The notes under the pieces: generated by a model | The model's input: only the letters and a program-made list of their open reading frames with translations | What the model was told of the DNA's origin: nothing | Database searches by the model: none | Assembly (NCBI RefSeq): GCF_036324505.1 | Contig: NC_086351.1 | Span: 3,172,001-3,236,000, forward strand | DNA length: 64,000 nt | Direction: 5' to 3' | Origin: Eleginops maclovinus | Lineage: Eukaryota > Chordata > Actinopteri > Perciformes > Eleginopidae | Made by a program: the position numbers and the translations under genes | In this document: positions 49,353 to 60,300 of the stretch, in pieces | Layout of the letters: every line of letters begins with the position of its first letter | Position numbering within the stretch: position 1 is the stretch's first letter

Positions 49353-50214
49353 GTCAATTTAAAAATAACTCGAGTTATACAAAACAAAGCAGAATTACTG
49401 AAATGCAAATGCTTAAGCGAAATGACCTGTACGGTGGCTTTGATATTATAATGTGTAATGGAAATATAGCTTTGAATATAGTCTTGTGTTCAAAGACTGC
49501 AAACGAAGAATGTCCACAGTCACACATCTGGAAAACAAAATCCTACTAAATTAAACCAAAACTAAAATCACCTCATTGGTCTTTTTAGTTTTCAATGTCA
49601 TTTCTTTCACATATTTAAAGATGGGATTGAATTTGTGTCAAAAAGCAATCAGATGATACCTCTGAGAATAGATGAGGCGCTCCAGATGTGTGACGAAGCA
49701 GCTTTAAACATACAGACAGTAATTTAGGCTAAAAGGCTTCACTGCAGAGCTACAGTATGTAATGTGTCGAGAGAGACTGAAAGAATAAAAGATGCAACTG
49801 AGCGACAAGATCTCCTGTGCTTCTTTGTGAAAACAACGCGTCTGTCTGCCTTTTAATTAAAGGGGCCAGTGTACCCAAATTACAAAGAATCAAATGGAGG
49901 TATTTTGTTTGTTGTTCTCACACCATTTATTTGTAATTGCATTTAAACAAAAAACAGCATCATCTCTCAGCTCAGCTACAATACTTGGGACTGGGTGAGA
50001 GATCTTCAGGATTGGTCGGGCAACCCCCGTGTCGCCTCGTGGGTGCAGCACGTGTCTTGTCAATTCTCTGGCCGTAACTTCATAATTTAGTGGTTGCCAT
50101 CCCCACTGTGGTTCAACTCCATGCTCCACGAGTGTCCGGTACAGGTTTGTTTGTCCAAGGAAGCTGAATTTTGCCAAAATCGTGTGTAAAGCGTGTACCT
50201 GCATGCATCCTAAA

Positions 50215-50380
50215 TAAACTGCAATATGTCCAAAACCCTGCTGCCCGCTTGCTCACCTCCAGCTGACGCTCTGATCACATCACCCTTATCCTCCACGACC
50301 TCCACTGGCTCACCATCAAACACCGAATTGACTTCAAAATATTACTTCTCACCTACAAAGCCATCAACAACCTTGAACCT
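50215..50380 (+). mobile_element. LINE ORF2 fragment (L2-like)
   Basis: One frame reads LHWLTIKHRIDFKILLLTYK followed by AINNLEP, the conserved segment near the end of L2-type reverse transcriptases. The preceding 'ccaaaaccctgctgcccgc' corresponds to the QNAAAR motif. It is a short, frame-broken relic. Confidence 0.7.
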
Positions 50381-51114
50381 TGTTTTTTATTTCAGTGAAC
50401 ATGGCACTTAAGTAAGATTCCACTTGTTTAGCTTAAGAACACTGTGTTAGCTCCTTTAACAGTCTGTATGACACATGAGCAATGTGCTGATTCAAAATAT
50501 TCTGTGAAATCAAATTTCAAGTGAACTAACGTGAAGTGCTCCTCCATCATGTTGTTGTTAGCTGCACGGAGAACGTCTCAGACACGTCCTCCGTCAGACT
50601 TCACAGTCTGCATGGAAAGTGATGAGGCTTTGACGCAGGAGAGAATCAGAGAGCGTGAGAGAGCTGAGTGCTGCACGGTTCACTGCGCGGGAGGACAGGA
50701 AGATGCATCAGGTAAGGAAACTGTGAGACAGACGATAGTAGTGCGAGAGGTACAGTAACAGAGATCAAGAAAGAGAGTCACACCCTGAGGAAGTTAACAA
50801 AACAAAAGGAGGAGAACAGAAGACACTTGTTATTGAAGGTAAAATCTTGGTTTAACTCCTAACCTTATTTTGAATTCACAGCTTCTTTCTGGTACGATCA
50901 CTTTGTGAGTGCTTTTTAAAGTCCTTTTATGAAGAAGTGCTTGCCTCTTTATTCAATGTGTTAGACTCTTCTTTATTTTTGCATTTGGAGGTGACAGTTT
51001 TTCTGCTGTGGTACAAATAAAAGCCTTCTGATGTCTGATTTTATTTACCTATTTTTTACCTGTCCACTTAATATCTACCATTTAGTCCTATATGTTATCC
51101 CCTTTCTCTACAGG

Positions 51115-52132
51115 ATGGGACTTGTGCAATGTTTGGTGATCTTCTCGATGTTTTCTGCACAGCTGGTGCTCACCTCTCCGCTGGTAACAACGTCTTCACT
51201 TAATCAACCCTCGTATTTGTAGAATCCTCACTTAATGCCTCTCACTTATTGTAAATTGCTGTGAAATGCAAAAACATGTGTAACTTTGCTGGAGTAAAGA
51301 ACTTGTGTGTCTAATTTATCTCATATTGATGTGTCAACAGAAAGATGAGAGAAAGTATTGCGAGTTAGCGGGCGGGAGATGGTGCAAAAAGTGCCCTGCA
51401 GGTAGGATGAAATCTGCTGTTCGCGACTTGTATTTGTTTTTCGTTCTGTTTCTCATTAAGCTTTGACTCACTGTTTCTAAAGGTTGAATCAGCAATGGTT
51501 TGAACATGGAAATTACTGCGAAGCAAAGAAGCATACTGCGTCTACTTGTTTCTGTTTGTCTTTTTCTCAGTAGTGGCGGAAGTCTTACCTGAGTAAAGGA
51601 GCAGTATTAAAAACACTTTAGTACAAATCTTGCATTCGGAATCTATCATAAGTAAAAGTACAAGAGTAATGCCATTTAATATACTTAAAGTGCAGTGAAG
51701 TGACCCATTTCAGAGTCATATGTCAAAGTATAGGATTATGATTATTGATGCATTGGTATCTGTATCACAGCAGGTAGATGTTGAGCACGTTTACTACTGT
51801 ACACAAATATGTATTCTTGACCTTTAATTGTGTGTCAGTGTTAAATCATTAGTTTATTGATATTACATCGTCTATAATCTGACTCTGTAAAGTAACAACT
51901 CCCTAAAGCTGTTGATTATTTAACTGTAGTGGAATAAAGAGTTGTGTAAAAAGTACAAAAGTAAAATATTAGTAGTAGCATGAAGTAGAGTTTTTTAAAT
52001 GTACTTTCCCACCTCTAATTTGGTTGAACATGTCTGTGTCTGTCTTGTTGAAAGTGACACTCTGTGCAGCGTGACCACATCCTCTATTATTGTGCACTTT
52101 GAGGGAGCGACCTCATCCGGTTGTTCTCATTA

Positions 52133-52185
<53 letters not shown>

Positions 52186-52868
52186 GTGAGTATCAGAAGT
52201 CTTGTGCAGAGTGTGCGCCCTGTCCTGCAGGATTCTACACACCTGAGCTCAACTGTGAATCAGACTGCATTGCCTGCTCCAGAGACTGCAGAGCAGGTAA
52301 AGAAACCTTGACTTATTTACACTAATGATGATGGGGATGATGATGAAGATGTGACCTTTTCGTTTTTATAATAAACTGGGAACATATTGATATCTGGGAA
52401 TTACATTTCCATTTATATTTAATGTGCAGATTTGTGTCATTATTAGGATTATGATGATTCAAGTGTTTATATCTTTTCTGTGTTTATATTCTAATGATGG
52501 TTTATTGTCATTTATTTGTTTTTTGATATTATTTATAAATATAAATTAAAATGGTTTAATTCATTAATTAATTAAATATAATAAATATAATTATAATTGT
52601 TTTTTATTGTTATTAGTATATTATTGTTATTATTTTTTAGCATTATTATCAGCATTAAAAGCATTATTATTTTTGTAATGTAATAGCATTATTAGTATTA
52701 TTATTATTACTATTAAATATTATTATTTGCATTATTATTATAACCATTATTAGCAAAATTATTAGCATTATAGGTGTTATTATTTTTCTTATTTTAGGAT
52801 TTATGTTGTTATAAATAATATAATTGTTTTGTATTGTTATTATTATTATTAGTAGTAGTAGTAGCAGT

Positions 52869-52936
<68 letters not shown>

Positions 52937-52940
52937 CAGC

Positions 52941-53011
<71 letters not shown>

Positions 53012-55407
53012 CAGCAGTAGTAGTAGTAGTAGTAGTGGTAGTAGTAGTAGTATTTGGCATTATTATTATTATTTTTATCATTATCAAAGGAATGAGAACA
53101 GAACTGCATTATCTTCAGTGATGGCAAAGTCCATAGGGGCTTGGCCTGGGAACTGGAAGGTCACCAGTTCAAGTCCCCGAAAGACCAAGTGCCACCGTGG
53201 TGTCCCTGAGCAAGACACTGGTTACCTACACTGCTCCCCGGGCGCCGTACATAATGGCAGCCCACTGCTCCTAACACTAGGATGGGTCAAATGCAGAGAC
53301 CGCATTTCGTTGTCCTAGTACTTATACTCTGTGCAATGACAATAAAGTTGAATCTTTAATCTTTTAATCTTTAAAAACCCTAAAATCACATCCCTTAGAG
53401 GAACATCTGAAGGTGGTTCAGAACTGCAGCAGCTTGTCCAACATGAAGTGTGTCTGTGAGGAAGGCTTCAGATGCACTCACCACGTCACCGCTTCAACAA
53501 ACTGCAGAAAATGTGCAAAGATCCAGGAAACAACAACAACAGGTAAACACTGCAGACATTTAAACCTGCCAGATCAGACTCTACCAGCAGGGGGCGTCAT
53601 GATAGCAACATATACTGCACTGACTGTAAGAGAAGGAGAAACACATTGTGATATAAATTAAAATAAGTCTCTCATATGATCTCCTCTATAGGTGAGGTGA
53701 ACCGTACTGTAGGAACATTCATATCATTTACCTACATAATGATAAAACAAGAGGAAATACAACAATACGACTAATAATCCTACTTAGTTAGCATATGCTT
53801 GTATTAATATACTCAAACATATACTTATTTAATAAAAATGAACATCTTCAACAATGCTAAAATGAAACAATAGAACAATGAATGTGCAATAAAAGAATAA
53901 GAGCTATACCATTAATAAAAACTGACAGAGAACATGTTTTCTTCCATGATTACTACCTATACGAACATAAGCTGTATTTGCTCGTGTCCGTACCTTTAAA
54001 ACTGCACTCATGTCAATTATTTTTACTACAGTTGATAAGCAAATGTGCATGGTATGGCAACTATTTTAAAAAATGCATTGCAATCAACCTGGGAAAGGAC
54101 AGTTCTTCACAGAAACAGAGAAACGGGTTTCCTGAAGATGAACTTTGTTAAATGTCTTTTTTACTCAACTGTTCTTCAGCCTTCATTGTTATTTGACAGC
54201 AGGGAGATTACAGGAAATGAGAGGAGAGAGTGGTATTTGAAAAACATGCCACAAATGTTCTTGACCGGACAACGAACCATGGAAGTTCACGGTCAGAGCA
54301 TTAACCACTAATCAGTCTGTGCTCAAGTAAAACTGTGATGTTGTTTCTGCTGCTTTTTTCAGGATCGGATAAACAGACGACGTCCTCAGCTTCCCGGGGA
54401 CAAAGCAGCACTTCCACACAACACTGCTCATTTCCCAAGTAAGTAATCCATTTTCTAAGAGACATTATTGGATTAAACAAACTGAATGAAACCCTAAATG
54501 TTAATTTACAGTTATAAATGAAACAGTTGTCTCTTAATTAGTATTAGCATATTGAGTATTCTTCCGTCTGTGTCTTTGCATGCACCACAAATGCCAAAAG
54601 AAGTGAATCTCGATCACTTTATTCCTCTATAAGTTAAAGAGTATTACATTATGTTTATTTTAGCATTCAAACAGTACAGATGCTGCAGCCAGTTCTGGTT
54701 CTTAAGGGCATGTATTTGAAAAGTTTAACACTTCACCTTTCTCTCACACAGTTGCGGCGCTCCGTCACTGGCAGGAAATGGCACACACATAGGTGAGAGT
54801 GAGAAGATGATCTGGAGAGTGTACGCTGTTTTCAATTGATGTCTGATGTTGTGAGAAAGGAGGATTGATCTATTTCCTATAATCAATAACTGAAAATAAA
54901 CTGTGGGTGTTGCTGTCCGCACCTTTAACTGACACCAACACACTTTTAACAGTCTTTGATAAATACTGTAGATAAGCAAATGTTCACGGTGTGACTCACT
55001 CTGATATTGTTAAACCCATATATTGGTAGTTCCTTAACTCTTCCTCTTCCTTTGGCGCCACCAACGGGTCCACACTTATTCGTACAGTGAAATATCTCAA
55101 TACCTCATCTGATGAACTACATTTCTCTGCATTCACTGGATGGATAAACATGAAATGTGGTTCCATTATTCATGTCACTTCTCTCAGATGATATTATTAT
55201 TATGCAATGAAGTACAATCTCACAAAGACTCTAGCACGGCTGCAGACTTTAACTCTTGTTTTGCTTTCTCTCAGACGGGAAGCGCGTTCCGCTGGAGGCC
55301 ATCTTGTGTCCGGTTGCTCTGGGATGTTTGGCCCTTTTGATCCTGTTCTTCTGTCAGTCAAACAGAGATGAAAACGGAAAGGAGACGTGTTTCAAGCGAG
55401 GTAAGAT

Positions 55408-55478
<71 letters not shown>

Positions 55479-56717
55479 ACCCTGGACAGGTTCAGTTCCT
55501 GCAGTTTAACCAATGAAACCCTCACCTCTGGGGAAACAATAAGAACTGTTCACAGGAAGGGGGTTTCTGGGGTTCCTCTTTCCTGTAGGGTGTTCTACAG
55601 GTTTTTGTGCATGTAGATGGTCTGCAGAGGCCCCTCCTGCCTGAAACACCTCCATTGGACTTCTATCGCTTCTATCGCTTCCGACACATTGTATGATAGG
55701 CTAAGGGGCGGGACATCTTTTCAGTGGTTGACCAATCACAAAAGGGCCGGAGAGCTAACCAATCAGAGCAGACTGGGCTCTGGTTTCAGACAGAGGGTGA
55801 AAAGAGGCGCTGCAGCACAGGCAGTATGAGAACAATAAAGAGCTTTATGAACATTAAGGCATGGACACATGTCCCAGGAGAGACACGAAGTGAAAATATG
55901 AACCTGAAAATGTCCTCTTTAAGAAACAACTGATTAGAAATGTTTCTTGGCCGCTTTATGTGAAACCCTGACCTTGTATTCATTTGTCTTCTATTGTTTT
56001 CCAGCTATTGCGAAGTTATGCAGTGAGGTGAGTTGCCCAGTTTCATTCTAGCGTGTTTCTACATAAATAGCACCCTTTCTCGTATGTTTGCCTCACACTG
56101 ACAGACGTGTTTTTCTTCAGGGAGCTGGAGATGCTTCTCACAAGCCGCAGGAATCCACTCATCCACTCCCCAGAGACTCATTCAGTGCAAAGCAGCAGCA
56201 GCCGACCGGCCTCTCTGCAGCCAACCAGGGTACTGATGAGTGAAACTAAGACCTTCATGGGAAATGCATTACTCACTTTGTGGAGTCATTAAGAAAATAA
56301 AACAAGCAAAAGATACAGCTGTGTTCCTGTTATGACTTGGTCTTTCTGCTCTGTAAACTACTTCAGGTCATTACCAACGTCCACTTTCTGTTTGTTTTCT
56401 ACTCTTTAGTTCCAGTCCATGTCTATAATCCAGGGACGGTCATCTTCGGCCTCCTCAATCAGTTTACAGGACAAGTTGGTCCGATGATTGAATGTGGGAA
56501 GAAGACCGAGAGAGTGACCAGCGAAGAAGAACAAGATGAAGAAGAAGAGGAAAAAGAAGAAGTAGAAGAGGAGAGAGGCTGTCCTGTGTTTCACCCCACA
56601 TCCTCTCCCAGCATCCATCTCTCTGAGGAGGAGAGGAGTGGAGAGGCGGACAGCATTTTCTTTCCTTCCCAGGAGCAAGGAAAAGACTGCCATGTGTCCA
56701 AAGAGGAGGCGTTATGA
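51115..56717 (+). CDS. TNF-receptor superfamily member, probable LTBR (lymphotoxin beta receptor)-like
   Basis: Type I receptor of 355 aa. Exons: 51115-51183, 51341-51401, 52186-52296, 53399-53542, 54363-54438, 54752-54792, 55275-55400, 56005-56027, 56121-56229, 56410-56717, all in phase. Residues 1 to about 22 are a signal peptide (MGLVQCLVIFSMFSAQL). Cysteine-rich repeats follow (CKKCPAGEYQKSCAECAPCP, CVCEEGFRC). A Ser/Thr stalk precedes a TM helix at about 175-195 (ILCPVALGCLALLILFFC). The tail has VHVYNPGTVIFG, a long acidic run (about 292-310) and PSQE at 339, fitting the TRAF consensus. There is no death domain, so it is not TNFRSF1A. The VYNPGTVIFG block and the PSQEQGKDCH end resemble human LTBR, which also neighbours CD27. 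CD30 is an alternative. The ectodomain is short for LTBR. Confidence 0.82.
52136..52183 (+). repeat. (CT)n microsatellite acting as splice acceptor tract
   Basis: About 24 CT units running directly into CTCAG, the acceptor of TNFR exon 3 at 52186. Confidence 0.9.
52843..53052 (+). repeat. Compound trinucleotide array (AGT/AGC)n
   Basis: Starts with ATT units, then AGT, then about 22 near-pure AGC (CAG) units (52862-52930), then AGT units with a few AGC interruptions to 53052. Long poly-Ser, poly-Val and poly-Ala open frames over it are artefacts. Confidence 0.95.
53118..53365 (+). mobile_element. tRNA-derived SINE
   Basis: The 5' part has an A-box-like TGGCAAAGTCCATAGGGG and a B-box-like GGTCACCAGTTCAAGTCCCC, as in RNA polymerase III promoters. 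The body ends with a CAATGACAATAAAGTTGAAT tail, common in fish tRNA-SINEs. It does not fold as a clean tRNA gene and continues well past tRNA length. Confidence 0.75.
53543..54362 (+). other. TNFR-gene intron 4, 0.82 kb
   Basis: AT-rich, no repeat recognised. The open frames 53882-54151 and 54045-54311 have no domain and overlap each other. The region 53980-54060 resembles 54910-55000 ('ccgtacctttaaaactgcactc' versus 'ccgcacctttaactgacacc', then 'gataagcaaatgt'), hinting at a small repeat shared by introns 4 and 6. Confidence 0.45.
55409..55476 (+). repeat. (TG)n microsatellite after TNFR exon 7 donor
   Basis: About 34 TG units starting 8 bases after the donor GTAAGATG at 55401. Confidence 0.95.
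55615..55925 (-). repeat. TTAA-ended dispersed repeat, copy 5 (reverse)
   Basis: Its right edge reads AATGTCCTCTTTAAG, the inverse of the family's start. On the minus strand the ATGTTCATAAAGCTC, TTGTTCTCATACTGCCTGTG and CTCTTTTCACCCTCTGTCTG blocks follow in order. The left end is truncated. Confidence 0.7.
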
Positions 56718-57033
56718 TGCATCCTGAATATCTCAGACTCTCAGATTTGTGTTGGTGGTTCACGACCACTGGCATCCAGACTGTAACAAAAGTAACTACA
56801 GAACAGATGAATGTGGAGCCTTTGGGAAACTGTGAAGGGATCTCAGTCACGTGCAGAGACATTTTTATCTGCAGCTTCTGGGAAAAATGTGGTCCAAGCA
56901 GAACAGGAAACTTGAACTTTGGGAAGAACAGCTGGAGGGGGATCTCCTGTGTAAGTTATAATTTAAAAAGTCATGTAAATACTCTTTAAAGTGTCAGACA
57001 TGAATGTTTTGCATAAATGTTCGATTTGGTTAC

Positions 57034-57047
57034 AATAAATCTTTATT
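57034..57047. terminator. Bidirectional poly(A) module between two convergent TNFR genes
   Basis: AATAAA (57034-57039, plus) is followed two bases later by TTTATT (57042-57047), which is AATAAA on the minus strand. The plus signal lies 317 bases after the LTBR-like stop, the minus signal 332 bases after the CD27 stop. Neither gene has another clear hexamer nearer its stop. Confidence 0.6.
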
Positions 57048-57378
57048 TAGAATTTTTAAAATCACACTTGAAATGACTAAATCTGAAAAGTCTGTTTATA
57101 TTTACACCTATAACTGTAACATAGTACATACCACCTTTAAGTAACATGCTGTACAAACTGCATAACCGTTACAGTCACATTTGATATCTGAAGTCCTCCT
57201 ATCCTATTTATCATGTCTCAGTCAAGTTTCCCCTGAAAACAGCAGCAGTCTTGAAATCTGTTCTTCCATTACCAGCATGGGCCGAGTGACGTTTGCCCCC
57301 GTTTGCCATCGAATGTCCAAAGTGATGTTTGGAAGTAAATGTTCATATTTTCGCTCATGCAAGTTGGTGCTCCTCCAC

Positions 57379-60300
57379 TCATACTTCACATTTCCCGAGC
57401 ACTTCCTGGATAGGCGTGGACACTCCTTCATCATCAAAGCGTGCCGGTACCGGTGCAGGTTCTTTAGCCAAAAAGTAGCCTGAGCAGCAAAAGAAAGAGG
57501 GGAGATATCTTTAGTATTCAGGTAAAAATATGAGGTAATTGTCACTTTAATTACTGAAAATATTCCTTTGTGCACAATACAATGTGTTACATATTCTACT
57601 CTCAGTGCACTCCCTTTATTTGTAGACTACTGCAGGGTTATCGGCTTCATATTAATGATCTACTAACCGTGCTTGGATTTGATCCAGCGCAGAAAGGGCT
57701 TCATTTTTGCTAAAACAACGATTGCAAGTCCTGCACACAGGAGGGCAATAATCACCAGGAACCACGCTGTGTCTGTAGGAATGTGTGAGAGAGACATTTA
57801 TAGATTTAAATACACTGGAGAGAGATAAATGATGTCCTTGTTTTCATTGGCACGGACAGAACTTTACCTCTGATCTGTCGAGGCCAGGGTTCAGTGAGGG
57901 TCTCGTATCTCAGGACTGAAAGGAAACAGATTATCAGCTCAGTGTCGACACATTTAAGAGTTCATTGGAAATATTGAGCTATTCGTGCTTCAGATTAGAT
58001 GGTGAGCTCGTTTTGTGCTCCCTTATTTGATCTGATAAGGCTGTCTGGATATGTAAATACACAAAATGGTTTATAATTACCTCATGCCCCCCTGTGAGTG
58101 AGCGTGACCTGACGCCACGGAAACAGAATAATATCTAAATAAAGTCAAAACATGTTGAACTTCACCCCCTTTATTATCTACTATTTGTTATCATCACGTC
58201 GGCTTTCCGTTTAACTGGGCAGCCGTTCAGGAATGCTGCACGGTACGTTGCTGTGGTTACAGTGCTACAACACGTTGCCACGGTTGAGTTACCGGTGGAT
58301 TCCACTGGAGCAGTGATAACAGTGGCTGAGGCCTTAAAGGAGACCATTTTAAAGAATATAACAGTATTATAAGTATGTGATGTGGATGTTCAATCAGAAT
58401 TCTCCCTTTAAGGCGTGTAGAAGTCAATTGAGCAAAACAAATTAAAATGTTATTGAAGTTTCTTTTCTACAAATGTGTTTTTTTCCCGCCAGAATGGTGC
58501 ATGACTGTGCATATGAACAGACTGGAAACGCCTTTTATCAGATGTTGGTTTTTCTTATGTAATGCTGCAGCTGACACGCATATATGCTTACCTGTAGTGG
58601 GTTTGGGTTTGGTGGTGGTGGTTGGTGTCGGCACACACTGTTTGCAGGTTACATCTTTGCACCTGTAGCCGGCTTTACATCTGCACACAGCGTTGTGAGT
58701 GGTGGTGCAGTTTGAGCTATACTCCATGTTTGCTATGAGAAAGATAAGGAGAATAATATCATGGTTTCTTCACTGTAACTACAAAGAGTCAGCGTAAGTG
58801 ACGAACATGCGTGCGCTAAGGTTGCCTGTAAAACATGACATGAATGAGAAAATTAGAAATGAGTCACACACCGGGCGTGGCGGGTTATGTGATTCTGGTT
58901 TTAAGTCACACAACGGTTTATTCTCACTTTTGATATATATTTGTAAAGAAAGACACAACTGGTATTACTCAGTGAAAGCAGTATTTCACTCTGATTGCAC
59001 ATTTACCCTCTTACTGATGTTTTTACGTGCATACTTTGGTGTGAGCTCACAAATTAACAACAGTATGGGTCCATCTAGTCATTGCAAAGCATTTACCAGC
59101 CCAACATAGTCATTCAACTACAACAAAGACAACCATAATTACACATCATTTTGTGTCATTTAGAGTTATGGCACATGAATTATCTTCAGTGCATTATTTT
59201 CATTTATAGTGATGCTCCTCTGTTCCCAAAAAAGGACTTCACAAGCATCATTTAAATGAAATATTTAGATTAGATGATCAGAAACTGCAATGTAATCTTA
59301 CACCTGGTATGGTAACATTCATTCAAGGCTAAATACCGACACAAAGTGGTACATTTGAGCATTTTGTCAGAGATGTTTTGCGTTTAACTCTGCTGTGCCG
59401 TGATGAACATTGTAATAAAATAGGTGACCTCAAATAGCCATTATTCCAACACGTGTTAGTCTTGGATATGAATATAACGGAAGTAGACAGAATGAAGTTG
59501 AAAGCTTTAGAGTTGCTGCAGATTCAAAGCATTTGACTGCATTAGTTCCAGATAATGAGTAAAAGAAATGTGAAAATAGAGGTCAAGAAGCCTACTTCTC
59601 GATTGATGTAAAACTCCAAATTTAAGAGGATTGGATAACAGAGCATTTTGGAACATGTTAGTTTAAAAGTTTCAAAATGTAGCATGATAACTTTTTGCAC
59701 ACCCAAATCCTTGCAAACAGCAACCCAATGAAGATCAAAGTGTAGTATATATCAACACTGTTATATTTCTCCTACAGTGCATGAGGTTTTGCGGGGAAAA
59801 ACCATTTCCACCTGAATTAGTTTCCATAGCCGTTAATTGGCATATAATTTGACATTTCAAACACCCACCTTCAAACCCGCAGTGTAAAGGGTTTGTTGAC
59901 AGCTGCACTGTACACATTGAAATGAAATATGCCAACCCTCCCGTTATAGAGTGTTTAAGTGCGAAAAGTCAAAATCACAGACTTGTGTGTTTTCCCCTCG
60001 GTGTTCACAGTGACATTTAAAAATAAGCACAATAGGCTGTTTTTGCTCCTCTTTAGCAGGTCGGAGATGTTTATGTCTGCTGCTCTTTCTGATGTTTACC
60101 ACATTTCTGTCTCTTTTTCCCCACTGTCAAGATGATGGTCTTTAATTTAGTCTCTTTGTGTCTGTACTTGTGATGACTTACAGTACACATTTACAACTAA
60201 TACCATTATAACTTGAGTAAATCTTATAAACTTCCTTGGGTTGGTGATTAATTTCTGTGTAGATATGGAGTATTATACTACATATCATATCAACACATGA

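Larger units (their letters stand above)
52297..53398 (+). other. TNFR-gene intron 3, AT-rich with repeats
   Basis: From 52440 to 52850 the sequence is an ATT/TTA-rich degenerate microsatellite. It is followed by a TAG/CAG trinucleotide array and a SINE, so almost the whole 1.1 kb is repeat. No coding content. Confidence 0.7.

Noticed and set aside
53118..53190. A functional tRNA gene
   Set aside because: It has A- and B-box-like words but no proper cloverleaf, and continues into a SINE body and tail.
52824..53318. Long poly-Ser, poly-Val, poly-Ala, poly-Thr and poly-Tyr open frames on both strands
   Set aside because: They are translations of one trinucleotide array inside a TNFR intron. 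All six frames stay open only because of the repeat.
51115..56717. TNFRSF1A as identity of the plus-strand TNF receptor
   Set aside because: No death domain in the tail; it has instead an acidic run and a TRAF-type PSQE.
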